A DNA stretch of 64,000 nucleotides from assembly GCA_027493545.1 (NCBI GenBank), contig JAOSKR010000001.1, forward strand, positions 1 to 64,000. The letters are read 5' to 3'. Positions 8,270 to 20,146 of the stretch are shown one piece after another. Each line of letters opens with the position of its first letter. Position 1 is the stretch's first letter. This DNA comes from Roseovarius sp. Its GTDB lineage: Bacteria > Pseudomonadota > Alphaproteobacteria > Rhodobacterales > Rhodobacteraceae. The position numbers and the translations under genes were made by a program. The notes beneath the pieces were generated by a model. That model worked only from the letters and a program-made list of their open reading frames with translations. It was not told the origin of the DNA and ran no database searches.

Positions 8270-8295
8270 TCAAGCCGGGCTGCTCTGAAATTGCC
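8270..8295. repeat. orphan IS6-like terminal repeat
   Basis: 26 bp (TCAAGCCGGG, CTGCTCTGAAATTGCC) close to the outer tip of copy A at 5835-5860. It lies 75 bp beyond the end of copy B. It is probably a leftover end from an earlier insertion or deletion event. Confidence 0.55.
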
Positions 8296-8389
8296 GTAAT
8301 CGTCTTGGAGTTGATTCGGCGCCGTGGGACGCGTTGCCTCTCCGATCTGCCTTTGCTTTAGTGTCGCCAAACAATTCAAGGGCAGAGAA

Positions 8390-11300
8390 ATGTCTTTCTT
8401 TGATCGGCCGATTCTGAACTCCCCTTACCATGCCCCGGAAAAACACTGGGAGCTGGACAGTAACGGACGCCCGACGGACACGATAATTTCGAGAAGGCGC
8501 AGATCCGACCTCATTTCGGCGATGCCGAAGCCCAAGAGTGTGAAGGGTGGGAAGCAATCGGAGCTGGAACTCAGCGCTGCCGGGCTCGAAGGCCAGGACA
8601 TGGCCTATAATGTCACGGAATTCGTCAACGAGATGCGCTCGCAGGTGGATGCCGGCGGCAATTGCCCAATCCCAACGACTGGCGGGTCTCTCCCATCACG
8701 CAGCGTCTGTTGCAGCATTGGCGCGCCATCCAGAAGGACGAGACCCGGGCTATCCGCCCGTTCTTCTGTCAGCTGGAGGCTGTCGAGACCGCGGTTTGGA
8801 TGACCGAAGTCGCCCCCAAGATGGGCGAGCGGGGGCGCCGGGTCCGACGCAGGCTGGAAGCCGCGAATGCTGAAGCGAACCCGGATCTTTTCCGGGTTGC
8901 CATGAAGCTGGCGACCGGTGCAGGCAAGACCACCGTGATGGCGATGCTGATCGCATGGCAGACGCTCAATGCCGTGCGAAGCCCCAATTCAAAGACCTTC
9001 TCGCGCGGCTTTCTGATCGTGACGCCGGGCATCACGATCCGGGATCGACTACGGGTGCTTTTGCCGAACGATGCCGATAGCTACTACCAGAAGCTGAACC
9101 TTGTTCCGGGCGATCTGATGCAGGACATGCAGCGCGCCAGGATCGTCCTGACCAATTATCACGCATTCAAGCTCAGGGAGCGGGTGCAACTTGCCAAAGG
9201 CACGCGATCCGCACTGGAGGGGCATGGGGAGGCGCTGACGACGCTGGAGACCGACGGGCAGATGCTGCAGCGGGTCATGCCAGATCTCATGGGGCTGGGG
9301 CGCATCAACGTGATCAATGACGAGGCCCACCATTGCTATCGTGAGCGCCCCGGTGCCACGACGCCGAGACTGACCGGTGACGAACGCAAGGAAGCGGAGG
9401 AAAACGCCGAGGCCGCCCGCCTGTGGATCTCGGGTATCGAGGCGGCAAAGCGCAAGCTGGGCATCCATACGGTCTATGACCTGTCGGCGACGCCCTTTTT
9501 CCTGGCCGGGTCTGGCTGGGTTGAGGGCACACTGTTTCCCTGGTGATTTCCGATTTTTCGCTGATGGACGCGATCGAGTGCGGGATCGTGAAACTGCCGC
9601 GCGTACCGGTGGCCGACAATCTGCCAGGGCAGCCCGAGCCGCTTTACCGCAAGCTGTGGGACGCCATCGGAAAGAAAATGCCCAGGAAAACCAAGGGCGC
9701 GAAACCCGACCCACAAAGCCTGCCGATCCCGCTGAAGACGGCGATAGACGCCCTTTATGGTCACTACGAGAAGACCTTCAAGCTGTGGGAGGCCGCGGGC
9801 GTCGGTATTCCGCCGGTCTTCATCGTGGTCTGCAACAACACCACCAACTCCGAGCTTCTGCGCGACTATATCGCCGGATACGATCGCGAGAACCCGGATG
9901 GCACGATCGAAACGATCAGGGGCAAGTGCGACCTCTTTGCCAATTTTTCCTCCGACGGCGACCGCCTGCCGCGCCCGCGCACGGTCCTGATTGACAGCGC
10001 TACGCTCGAGGCGGGTGGCGAGGGTGGACAAGGCTTTCCGCGACGCCCATGCCGAGGAGATCGAGGCCTTTCGCCGCGAACAGGCCGAACGCAACAAGGC
10101 CGACGATCTGTCCGACGCCGACATCCTGCGCGAGGTGATGAACACCGTTGGCAAGAAGGGCCGACTGGGTGAGCAGGTGCGTTGTGTCGTCTCCGTCTCG
10201 ATGCTGACCGAGGGGTGGGATGCCAACAACGTCACCCATATCCTCGGCCTTCGGGCCTTCGGCACGCAGCTGATCTGCGAACAGGTGATCGGCCGCGCGC
10301 TGCGCCGCCTGTCCTACGACGCCGATCCCGACACCGGCCTGTTTCGCACCGAATATGCCGATATCATGGGGATCGACGGGCTGAACTTCTCGGCCCAACC
10401 CCGGATCGCCCCGCCGCAGCCGCCGCGCGACGTGATCAATGTGCGCGCCGTCTCGCCCGAACGCGACCACCTCGAAATCACGTTTCCCCGTGGTCACGGG
10501 CTATGTCGCCGACCTGCCCTCGGACCGTCTCGACGTCGATTTCTCCGGGATGGAGCGTTACGTCCTGACGCCCGAGAAGGTTTCGGCCACCGTCATCACC
10601 ATGCAGGGCATCGTGGGCGAGCGAGCGGCTCGACCTCGAGCACTACAGGACCACCCGTCAGTCGACCATCGCCTATCACGTCGCCAAACACATGGTGTTC
10701 GAGGAAACTCCACGATGCGAACCAGCGGCCGCGCATGCACCTGATCCCGGCGGCCAAGCGCATCGTGAGCCAGTGGCTGTCCGAAGGTCACCTGCATTGC
10801 ACCGGCGGCACCGTGCCCGCGCAATTGCTCTATCGCGAGATCGCCGACGAGGTCTGCGACCTGATCTTCGGTGCGCTGATCGACAAGCCCGGCGGTGCGA
10901 GCGTCCTGCGTGCGGTGCTCGACCCTACAACCCGACCGGCTCCACCCCCGGCGTGAACTTCAACACCTCCAAGGCCACCCGCTACCAGCCACGCCCGGAC
11001 CGGTCCCACCTCAACTGGATCATCACCGACAGCGACTGGGAGGACAAGCTCGCCGCCACCATCGAGGATCACCCCGCCGTCCTTTCCTACGCCAAGAACC
11101 ACAACCTCGGCTTCGAAGTGCCTTACGGAACGAGGGCGAACCATATGCCTTGTTCCACAGTCCGGCTGGATGCGCCGAGGCCGACCGTCAGTCGAGGTCA
11201 AGGGCTTTCGCGGCCACGACGCCATGCTCAAGAGCGAGACCATGCGCGCCAGTGGATCCGCCGTGAACAGGGCTGGGCACCCCATGGCCGCTGGGGCTTT

Positions 11301-11421
11301 TGCCGAACTGCGCGAGGTGCATGATTTCGGCTTTGGGGGCTCAGAAAAGGACATCCCGAAATTCTTGAAAGGCCACCGGCATGATGAAAACAAGATTGCT
11401 GGCAAGCGGGTCGCCATATAA
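8390..11421 (+). pseudogene. restriction-type DEAD/DEAH helicase-nuclease (BPTD_3080-like), many frameshifts
   Basis: Read across frames this is a protein of about 1000 residues of the type III Res-like group. Motifs in order: KLATGAGKTTVMAML (Walker A), IVTPGITIRDRLRVL, INDEAHHCY (DEAH-like Walker B), DLSATPFFL (motif III), VSMLTEGWDANNVTHI, EQVIGRALRRLSYD (motif VI) and a C-terminal VEVKGFRGHDA that fits the E-x-K of a PD-(D/E)XK nuclease. The start ATG 8390 follows a purine-rich GGCAGAGA. Frame breaks fall near 8655, 9540, 10020, 10490, 10620, 10700, 10925, 11130 and 11250. It leads a same-direction cluster with a DNA methyltransferase, so its expected role is cutting unmodified DNA. Confidence 0.75.
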
Positions 11422-11589
11422 TTTTCTCTTTATCAATATCCGCCCCTTGGCAGTAAGCATGGCCACCGATCAAGGCCTTCGCCAAACCCCTTGGGGCTTT
11501 GCCCCTTTCAGGAACTCCATCGTGAAGGTCGTGCCGTCATCAGATTGACGGCGGCTTACTTCATGCGTCGTCTTGCCGCCTTACGGCCC

Positions 11590-12243
11590 CTAATCAGCGC
11601 CGGCAGACCCCGAGGCAGCCTGCAGGCGGTCCCTCTTGCTGATCACGGCGCACCTCACGCGGATCAACAAGATCGCGCGACTCCAGCACGCGCGGCGGTT
11701 GCTCTATCGTGCTTTCTATTACGATGCCAAACCCTACCTCGAAAAAGGCCACCTGCCGGTCAGCGGGCATGGCTATCGACTACAAGGGAAAACCGACCGC
11801 GCGATTTTTCAACTCGCCTGCCATGACAATCTACGCAGAACCTCGGTTGGCCGTGCGCAGGGTGAACTCCGGCCGCGACCCGGACTTTCTGTAGGAACTC
11901 AGACCGAAGATACTCAGCAGTTGCTCAAGAATGAGAGAACTTCGGCGATCTGACCAATGACGATTTCGCGCCACCTTCCGGCAAAAGGCGGTGGACATGC
12001 GCATAGGTCTGGATATCGCGTCGATCACGCACTAAAGCGACAGGCTGACATCATCGTGCTGGTGGCCGGGACTTTCCGATTTCGTGCCAGCAGCAAGCTG
12101 GCACGACGCGAGGTGAAGGTCATCCTCGATCCGCTTTGGGCGTCAGGTGGACGGGGCGCTGTTCCGAACATATCGACGGCGTCTACTCTGGCTTTCCCAA
12201 TCCCAAGCGCAAGAATGACAGGGCGAACGAGGCAGATCAATGA
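11590..12243 (+). pseudogene. NYN-domain (LabA/DUF88-like) RNase-type protein, frameshifted
   Basis: Frames joined give LTRINKIARLQ, RRLLYRAFYYDAKPYLEKGH, AIDYKGK, NLAVRLGELRRDPDFL-like text, QADIIVLVAG followed by DSDFVPAA, KLARREVKVILDPLW, and an end similar to EHIDGVYSGFPNPKRKN. ADIIVLVAG-D-S-D-F plus the RREG...ILDP block is the NYN (PIN-like) fold with metal-binding Asp residues. Such proteins are putative RNases. At least five indels break it, and the true start is unclear. The stop overlaps the methyltransferase start (ATGA at 12240), so the genes were co-translated. Confidence 0.6.
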
Positions 12244-15151
12244 CCGACCACAAAACCCCGATTGACCCCATCACCCACGACGACGCGCGGCTCACATCCC
12301 GGCGCCCGAGCTGGCGCCGATGATGGACCCCGACGATGCCCGCCCGATCAGGCGGCCTACAATCTGCGCAACCCGGACCGAGGCCCGCAACTGATCTGGC
12401 GCAGCAAGGATATCGACGGACCGCAGTGAGCGCCGACGCGCCGCCGATCTATCTGCAGGAACAGGGTGCATCCCAAGGCAATCATCGAGATCTGCGGGCA
12501 GGGGGCAGCGCAACGGGCAGGGCGCGGGCGTCGATCTGTTCGATCATTTCGGTGTTTCGGACGACGACCGCGAGGCCGGGATCGAATTCTACCGCCACCA
12601 TCGCAGATGGTCGAACCAGATGATCTGGGCGACGGGTTGCAGGTGATGGCCAGCAGGCCGAGCGCGAGGGGCTGAAAGGCGAGGTGCAGGCGATCTATAT
12701 CGACCCCGCCTTACGGCATCAAGTTCAACTCCAACTTCCAGTGGTCCACCACCTCGCGCGATGTGAAGGACGGCAATCTGGCGCATCTGACCCGCGAGCC
12801 CGAGCAGGTGAAGGCCTTTCGCGACGCCCAGCGCGACGGCATCCATTCCTACCTTCAGTATCTGCGCGACCGCTGGTGGTGGCGCGGGAATTGCTGGCCG
12901 GGAGCGGCTCCTGCTTCGTCAGATCGGAGACGAGAACGTCCACCGGGTGCGGGCGCTGATGGATGAGGTGTTCGGGAGGAGAATTTTGTCAACACGATCA
13001 TCTTTAAGAAGAAGAGCGCGACCTACGTCACGGAGAGCGTGTTCGACGAAATTATATGTTACGGCAAGAATCGCGAAAAGCTGAAGGTTTCGGTCGCTGT
13101 TCGATGAACGGAAAGACCCCTGACGGTGAAAGCAAGTTCAATACGATTGTCACCGAGCCGATGGTGCTCAATAATGTATCGCGCGTGGAACAATCTGGAA
13201 TTGATCATCTGATTGAAACAGGCGGTCGATAGGCGCGCGTAAATTACCCTATTGTCGGTCAACATCCGAGCGAGACATGGCAAATTACATCTTTCAAAGG
13301 CAAGCAAGATATGCGGTCCGAACAAGCAATAACGCTTCAGCATCGAAGAGAGACCTGCCGGAGATCGAGAGATCAGGTCCGCATCTTCGATGGAGGCGAA
13401 AATCCTGGGGGCCTCAGCGTTTTGGGATGACTGGAACCAAGTTTGGCAAATGTCCCAACATCTGAACTAACAAACACTGGGAAGAAGTTCCTGTCTATGT
13501 CATTCAGACTTCTATCCTCGCGGTCCCAACGCTGCCTCCTCATGTCTACAGATAGCGACCTCGTGCTCGATCCCACCTGCGGCCTCCGGCACCACATCCC
13601 ATCGCCAGCCGAGCAGTGGGGCCGCCGCTGGATACTATCGACACCTCCCGTGTCGCGCCGCCGCTAGCCCGAGCGCCGCATCATGGGTCGCGAACTACCT
13701 GTACTCATCTCATAAGTGACTCCCCGAGGAGGCTCAGAAGAGGCCAGGTCACGACGGCGCAGCCACTTCAATCTTCCACCTATATGACACCGTCACCGGC
13801 TTCGTCTATCAGCGTACCCCGCACATCACCCTGTCCATCGCGATCATTACCAGATCGATCAGAATACAGGGCCATCGCCACCCTCCGTGAAGCCGGATCA
13901 AAGCGCTAAGAGGGGGGGCTGATAGGGTGCCCCATGCCCCTCCCGTTCGAGATCAACAGGCCGTGAAGGCTGTGAAACTAAGAAGATCGCTTTCCAGCAT
14001 GGCGGGTGACACTGAAGACGCAGAATGACCAAGGCCCTAAACTGTAGCATCACAGGTAAGAATCCTCGGCTGTAAGTACACACCGAGACCCTGCCCCCAC
14101 CAAGACGTGGAGATAGGAACCCTATTTCTGGCCGAGTTCAGGCGAGCGAGCATCGCCCGGCAACGAGAGAGATCGACGCTCTAATGCCGCCAAGGCCGAC
14201 TTCAGTACCTGTACGACCGGCCCTACGAGACAACCGCACCGTGCGGGTGTGGCTGGGCCCTCACGCCAAAGGAGAGCCTGAGTCACTCATCGGGTCCTGG
14301 GGCGGGGGATGAACGACGAGCTCATCGACCCTGGAGGCCGAAGGGAGAGCCGCACCGCTAGCAGGGCCAACCTACCCGCTTGATGAGATGGTCCTGGAGA
14401 ACTTGCGCGCATGGCTTGGGGGTGCAGCAGCAGCACGTATGGCACCGCATCACCTTCACTCCCCAACTCCCGGCCGGGACACTTCATCTGCGCCGAGGGC
14501 CGCTATCAGGGAGGGTTGATGCCCGGTGAAGCGCGCCGGGGATCTTTCTAAGCCCGGAGTTTGGGACGGGTAGTACTTTACCCTGACCTGGTGGAGGCCG
14601 CCCGAGGGCCGTGGGACGCGGGTTTCGACGTCGTCATCGCCTGCGCCTTTAAATTCATGAGGTTCACGCCACCGAGTTCGACAAGTTGGGAGACATTCCG
14701 GTGCCAGCGGCACGGGCTAACGCTGACCTGGCATTACGGCCGAGGAGTTGAAGACCAATGTAAAGAGGGCAACCCTCTTTCGTCATCTTCGGCGAGCCTG
14801 ACATCGACGTCCTCGACAGCAGGACGGGGTAGATGGCGGTGAAGGGTGAACGGTGACGTCTTTCGACCCCAACGCGAAGTCCAGCCGATGACGCCGACGG
14901 CATCGCCTGCTGGTTCGTGGACACCGGGACTATAACGGCGAGAGCTTTTCGTCCGTCACGCCTACTTCCTGGGCGCCAACGACCCTACAAGGCGCTGAAG
15001 ACGACACTCAAGACGGAGATCGACGAGACGCTTGGGACACGCTGAACAGCGATACGATCCAGGGCCCTTCTGTGGCACTTCGACGGGGCGTATCGCGGTG
15101 AAGGTCATCAACCACCTGGGGACGAGGTGATGGAAGGTGTTGGGGGTTTAG
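12240..15151 (+). pseudogene. mod: site-specific DNA methyltransferase, type III Mod-like, many frameshifts
   Basis: Order of motifs: an N-terminal region (MTDHKTPIDPITHDDAR-like), FYRHHRRWSNQMIWGD, then the catalytic DPPY box at 12702-12716 ([19 protein letters not shown]; one extra C splits it). Next are [15 protein letters not shown]...FVNTIIFKKKSA, and at 13550-13660 the S-adenosylmethionine box [13 protein letters not shown] with [21 protein letters not shown] before DPTCGSGTT is the beta-class order of N6-adenine type III Mod enzymes. The C-terminal 500 or so codons (DELID...PLDEMVLENLR, FDVVIACAFKF, NLFVIFGEPDIDVLD, YFLGANDPYKALK) are very indel-rich. It would protect host DNA from the helicase-nuclease upstream. 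Confidence 0.72.
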
Positions 15152-15152
15152 T

Positions 15153-15504
15153 TTGGCTAAGCGCGGTTCCTACCTCGGCGGGTCGACGATCATTCGAGTT
15201 TTCCAGTCACTTCGGGGCGGCAACCCAAGAAGGGCGCATTCGATTCTTGGGTGGAAGACGCGAAAATAATTCTGTCGAATTACCGGAGGATATCCGGTTG
15301 AAGCCTATTAGGTCGGTGAAGGCTGATGAAAGCAAGAAAAGCAAAAAGAGGAAATCTCCAAAAAAAAGAAAAAGCGCAAAAACTCTCGTTCAAGCACTCC
15401 CCACCAAGACAAATGCCATATGCAAGACATCTGTAAGGCGCGAGGCGAACGAACCGTTACCGGAGTTTGCTGAACTGGTAAACGCCTTGCGGGAGAAATA
15501 CTGA
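15153..15504 (+). pseudogene. small lysine-rich protein, frameshifted
   Basis: A TTG at 15153 (perhaps ATG originally) opens AKRGSYLGGSTIIRVFQSL. After a shift near 15262 the frame reads VELPEDIRLKPIRSVKADES, a run very rich in Lys and Ser, and ends FAELVNALREKY. About 117 codons, strongly basic, so nucleic-acid binding is likely. AT content is higher here than in the neighbours. It lies between the methyltransferase stop and the UvrD-like gene (ATG 15507), both within 3 bp. I do not recognise a named family. Confidence 0.45.
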
Positions 15505-15506
15505 AA

Positions 15507-17460
15507 ATGACCCACCGCATCGCCGACACCTTTTACGATGCATTGGCGGCTTCTCTCCGCTTGAACAGAAGGCCGTCAAGCAATCGGCCTTCGATTTCCA
15601 GATGGACCCGAGCCTGCCCGGCTTCTCCATGCACCGGGTCGATCGCGCCCGCGATCCGAACTTCTGGACCGCGCGCGTGAACCGCGACATCCGCATGGTG
15701 ATCCACAAGGCGGGCGGCGACACGCTGCTGGCCTGGGTCGGCCATCACGATGACGCCTACCGCTGGGCCGAAACCCGGCGGATCGAGAACCACCCCCGCA
15801 CCGGCGCCGTGCAGATCGTCGAGGCGCGCGAGACCATCGAGGACGTTGTCATCCAGCGGATCGTCGAGGAAGCCGTCCGCCTGCCGCGCCTGTTTGCCGA
15901 CGAGACGGACGACACGCTCCTGTCTTGGGGTGTGCCCGAGGACTGGCTGGACACCGTGCGAGACGCAACCGAGGACACGGTGGTCGAGATCGCCATTCGC
16001 CTGCCGTCCGAAGCTGCTGACGCCATCATGTCCGCGGCCACCGGAGAGAGGCCGCAGCCCGCACCGGTCGTGGCAGCAGGAGAAGACCCCTGGGCGCACC
16101 CGGATGCCCTGCGCCGGTTCCGCGTCGTGGAGGATGTCGAAGAGCTCAAGGCCGCGCTGGATGCGCCTTTGGGAAAAGTGGACGGTCTTCCTCCACCCGG
16201 CACAGCGCGAGTTTGTCGGGCGGGATTTCAACGGCCCGGCCCGCGTGATCGGATCGGCGGGCACCGGCAAGACCATCGTCGCCCTGCACCGCGCTGTCCG
16301 GCTGGCCGGTGATCAGGATGCCCGGGTCCTGTTGACCACGTTCAACCGCCGTCTGGCCGACCTGCTGCGCGCCAAGCTGCCGCTGATCGCCGGGCAGGAG
16401 GAGCGGAACCGGATCGCCGTGGAAGACCTCGGGACGGTCATCCATCGCATGCATGCCGAGCGCTTCGGTGCGAGAAGCCGCGACAGAGGCCGATTATCCG
16501 TCGATCCCGATTTCCTGCTTTGATGAATGGACCCTGATCGTCGATGCTTGGAATGTGGCGGGCGCCGATGGCTACCAAGCGATCTGCCCGTCTCGGGCGC
16601 AAGCAGCGAATGGCTGGCCTCGCGGCGCGACGCGCTCTGGGCGGTTTTCGAGCGGTCCGCACCCGGGCTTGAGCGGGAAAAGCTCGGCACCGAAGCCGGA
16701 TGCGCCCATGCCCTTCGGGAAAGCGAGCGCATGCCGTTCACGCATGTGATCGTCGACGAGGCGCAAGATATCTCGGTCGCGGAGCTGATGCCTGCTGGGC
16801 AAGATGTACGGAGACAGGCCCAATGGCCTGTTCTTTGCCGGCGATATCGGCCAGCGGATATTCCGCGCGCCCTTCCCGTGGTCAGCAGCCGGCGTCGATG
16901 TGCGCGGCCGGTCTCGCAGCCTGAAGGTCAATTACCGGACCTCGCACCAGATCTCGACGGCGTAGCGATGCCTTGCTGCCGGAAACCCCGGTCGAGGCAG
17001 ACGGCGCGGAGGAAAATCGCCTTGGCGTGACCTCTGTCTTCGATGGCCCGGCCCCCAAGATTCGCATATTCAACGATCCTGAAGTGGAACGCGCCGAACT
17101 CGGATCCCGGTGGAGAATTGTTGCAATCGGGTGTTGATCGCGACGAAATCGCAATTCTCGTCCGGGAAAGAGGCCCTGATGTCTGATTTCGCAGCGATGG
17201 ACGTGCGCGTGATGACGATGCACGATGCCAAAAAGGGTGCAGAATCCGGGCGGTCGCCGTGCCCCGGCTTGCCCAAGACGTCATCCCCGACGAGGCGCGA
17301 TTGCTCGCGGCCCGGGACGAGGCCCAACTCGACGAGATCGCATGACCACCGAGCGTCATCTCCTGTACGTGGTCGCAACGCGTGCCAGGATTTTCTGTGG
17401 ATGTCGGGCGCCGCACCCGTGTCGGAATTCCTTTTCGGATATGGCGGAGATGGAGGCTGA
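15507..17460 (+). pseudogene. UvrD-like helicase with RelE/ParE-like N-terminal domain, frameshifted
   Basis: The N-terminal 95 or so residues (MTHRIADTFYDAL..., EQKAVKQSAFDFQ, RARDPNFWTARVNRDIRMVI, LLAWVGHHDDAYRWAE) follow the RelE/ParE toxin fold pattern. After a linker come the helicase motifs: HPAQREFVG, GSAGTGKTIVALHRA (Walker A), THVIVDEAQDISVAEL (motif II), LFFAGDIGQRIF, VNYRTSHQI, MTMHDAKGAEFRAV-like text, and LLYVVATRARDFLW (motif VI). Indels occur near 15553, 16165, 16475, 16790, 16960, 17100, 17235 and 17390. Full length would be about 650 residues. It is the last gene of the defence-like cluster. Confidence 0.7.
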
Positions 17461-17639
17461 AAGGTTCGTGGCTCCGGCGTATGATAGCGAAATGGGGCGT
17501 ACTTCAGGCTCCGTGGTGGTGGTATTTTCCGTTACCGCGTCCGAACAGCGAGGTGACCAGCACTCCACCGCTGCGCGCCGCAGCAAAGCGCCCGTTCCAC
17601 AGCGCCATCCGGAGACGACATCGGTCGCGCCGCCGAGCC
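17461..17639. other. non-coding stretch between the defence cluster and IS5 remnant
   Basis: About 180 bp with no recognisable gene, site or repeat. It may be the worn left part of the IS5 remnant or an insertion scar. Confidence 0.35.
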
Positions 17640-17860
17640 AGACGTCGACAGATGCGCTGCGCTGAAGACGCGCGCAGCAGATAGGAATATCTTGGGACAC
17701 CCGTCATAGCGGGTTGCCACGCACCGCCAATCCCTTCAGACGACCGACCATGATTTTGATCCGGTTGCGACGCTTGAGAACGGCGGTGCAAAAAAGTCGG
17801 CCACGGTAGCGGCGGGATGATCCCCTGCTGCGGGCGGCGGAATAGTCGTCCACCTTTACC
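17640..17860 (-). pseudogene. IS5-family transposase, C-terminal fragment
   Basis: On the minus strand one frame gives KRRNRIKIMVGRLKGLAV and another gives VATRYDGCPKIFLSAARVFS. Joined, they match the end of IS5-type transposases (the RRNRIEIMFGRLKD...RVATRYD...CPKVFLSAI pattern). At least one frameshift is present and the N-terminal two thirds are missing. The IS21 gene istA starts only 36 bp away. Confidence 0.75.
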
Positions 17861-17895
17861 CTTTCTGGCGACAGGAGGGCAGGAGGATTTTTACT

Positions 17896-19386
17896 GTGGA
17901 CTTGTATCGCAAGGTTCGTCTGGCTTGTGCGGAAGGTATGAGCCAGCGAGAAGCGGCGCGGCATTTCAACATCTCGCGTGACAGCGTCCGCAAAGATGAT
18001 GGCGTTCTCGGTACCGCCCGGGTATCGGCGGACGGCGCCGGTGAAGCGGCCGAAGCTGGATGCCTTTACTGGCATTATCGACAGCTGGCTGGACGGCGAT
18101 CGGGAGGTCCATCGCAAGCAGCGCCATACGGCGAAGCGGGTGTTCGAGCGGCTTCGTGACGAACATGGGTTCACCGGCGGCTACACGATTGTGAAGGATT
18201 ACATGCGGCAGCGTGAACGGCGCGGTCGCGAGATGTTCGTGCCGCTGGCGCATGCGCCCGGACACGCTCAGGCCGATTTCGGTGAGGCGGTGGTTGTCAT
18301 CGGCGGTGTCGAGCAGAAGGCGCACTTCTTCGTCATGGATCTGCCGCACAGTGATGCCTGCTTTGTGCGGGCCTATCCCGCAGCGACAGCGGAGGCCCGG
18401 GTCGACGGTCACGTCCACGCCTTCACGTTTTTCGGCAAGGTGCCTACGTCGGTCCTATACGACAACGACCGCTGTCTGGTTGCGAAGATCCTGCCGGATG
18501 GAACGCGCAAGCGGGCGACGCTCTTCAGCGGGTTCCTGTCGCATTACCTGTTCCGCGATCGTTACGGACGGCCGGGCAAGGGCAACGACAAGGGCAACGT
18601 GGAAGGCCCGGGTCGGCTATTCCCGCCGCAACTTCATGGTGCCGATCCCGCGGTTTGCGTCCCGGGACGCGTTCAACGCCTACTTGGAGGATCAATGCCG
18701 CAAGCGCGCAGGCGGATATCCTGCGGGGCCAGTCCGAGACCATCGGAGACCGGCTCGCGCGGGATCTGGCCACGATGACCGACCTGCCGGCCGCGCCGTT
18801 CGATGTCTGCGATCAGGCCACCGGACGGGTCAGTTCCCGGGCGCTGGTGCGCTACGAGACCAATGATTACTCGGTGCCGGTCTCCTACGGCCACCGTGAC
18901 GTCTGGATCAGGGGCTATGTCGACGTGGTCGTGATCGGCTGCGGCGGCGAGGTGATCGCACGCCATCCCCGCTGCTACGACCGTGAGGACATGGTCTTCG
19001 ATCCGGTGCATTACCTTCCGCTGATCGAGCGCAAGATCAATGCCACGGATCAGGCGGCGCCCCCGGCTGAATGGGACCTGCCGCCGGAGTTCGCGACCCT
19101 GCGCCGCCTGATGGAGGCGCGGATGATCAAGGCCGGACGCCGCGAGTATGTCCAAGTTCTGCGCCTGCTGGAGACCTTCGACATCGACGACCTGCACGCG
19201 GCGGTGAAGAAGGCCCTGCAGCTGGGCGCGGTCGGCTTCGATGCCGTCAAGCACCTCGTCCTCTGTCACGTCGAGAAACGGCCGCCGAAATTTGATCTCG
19301 ATGTCTACCCATACCTGCCACGGGCGAACGTCGAGACCACATCCGCGGCCAGCTATATGGCCCTGATGTCGGAGGATGCAGCATGA
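17896..19386 (+). pseudogene. istA: IS21 transposase IstA, frameshifted
   Basis: GTG 17896 preceded by AGGAGG at 17881 opens MDLYRKVRLACAEGMSQREA, an HTH. Then come DAFTGIIDSWLDGD, HTAKRVFERLRDEHGFTGGY, the DDE region (APGHAQADFGEAVVVIGG with the first Asp; TSVLYDND with the second; YGRPGKGNDKGNVEG with the Glu end) and the C-terminal domain (YETNDYSVPVSYGHRDVWI, HYLPLIERK). Frame breaks lie at 17992-17994 (AAA where two A are expected), near 18608 and near 18706. About 500 codons in total. Confidence 0.85.
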
Positions 19387-20146
19387 CCGTCGCCCCGAAG
19401 ATCCTGCTCGCGGATCATCTCAAGACGCTGAAGTTACCCACCTTCCTGCGGGAATACGACAAGCTTGCCCGCCAATGCGCCACCGAGGGTCGGGATCACG
19501 TCCAGTTCTGGCGCGCCTCGTCGAACTGGAACTGATCGACCGAGAGCGCAGGATGATTGAGCGGCGTATAAAGGCCGCGAAGTTCCCGGCCGCCAAGAGC
19601 CGGACAGCTTCGACTTCAAGGCGATTCCAAAGCTGAACAAGATGCAGGTGCTGGAACTGGCCCGCTGCGAATGGATCGACCGGCGCGAGAACGTCATCGC
19701 CTTGGGGCCCAGTGGAACCGGCAAGACCCATGTTGCCCCGGGTCTCCGGGCTGGCCGCATGCCAGAAGGGCATGGCGGTCAGCTTCACCACCGCTGCGAC
19801 GCTGGTCAACGAGATGATGGAGGCCCGCGATGAACGCCGCCTGCTCCGCCTGCAAAAGCAGCTGGCCAGCGTCAAATTGCTGATCATCGACGAACTGGGC
19901 TTCGTGCCGCTATCCAAGACCGGCGCCGAGCTCTTGTTCGAACTGATCTCGCAGCGCTATGAGCGTGGCTCCACGATGATCACGAGCAACCTGCCATTCG
20001 ACGAATGGACCGAAACCTTCGGCACTGAACGCCTGACTGGCGCGCTGCTCGACAGGCTGACACACCACGTCAACATCCTCGAGATGAACGGAGACAGCTA
20101 TCGGCTCGGCCAAAGCCGCGCCCGAAAAGCCGAAGCCTCAACCTAA
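19383..20146 (+). pseudogene. istB: IS21 helper ATPase IstB, frameshifted
   Basis: Starts MTVAPKILLADHLKTLKLPT, then KMQVLELARCEWIDRRENVI, the P-loop ALGPSGTGKTHVA, the Walker B IIDELGFVPLSKTGAELL, and TSNLPFDEWTETFGTERLTG ending near SYRLGQSRARK. Breaks lie near 19515, 19605 and 19745. The start overlaps the istA stop. IstB-type AAA+ proteins help IstA choose and deform target DNA. Confidence 0.87.
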
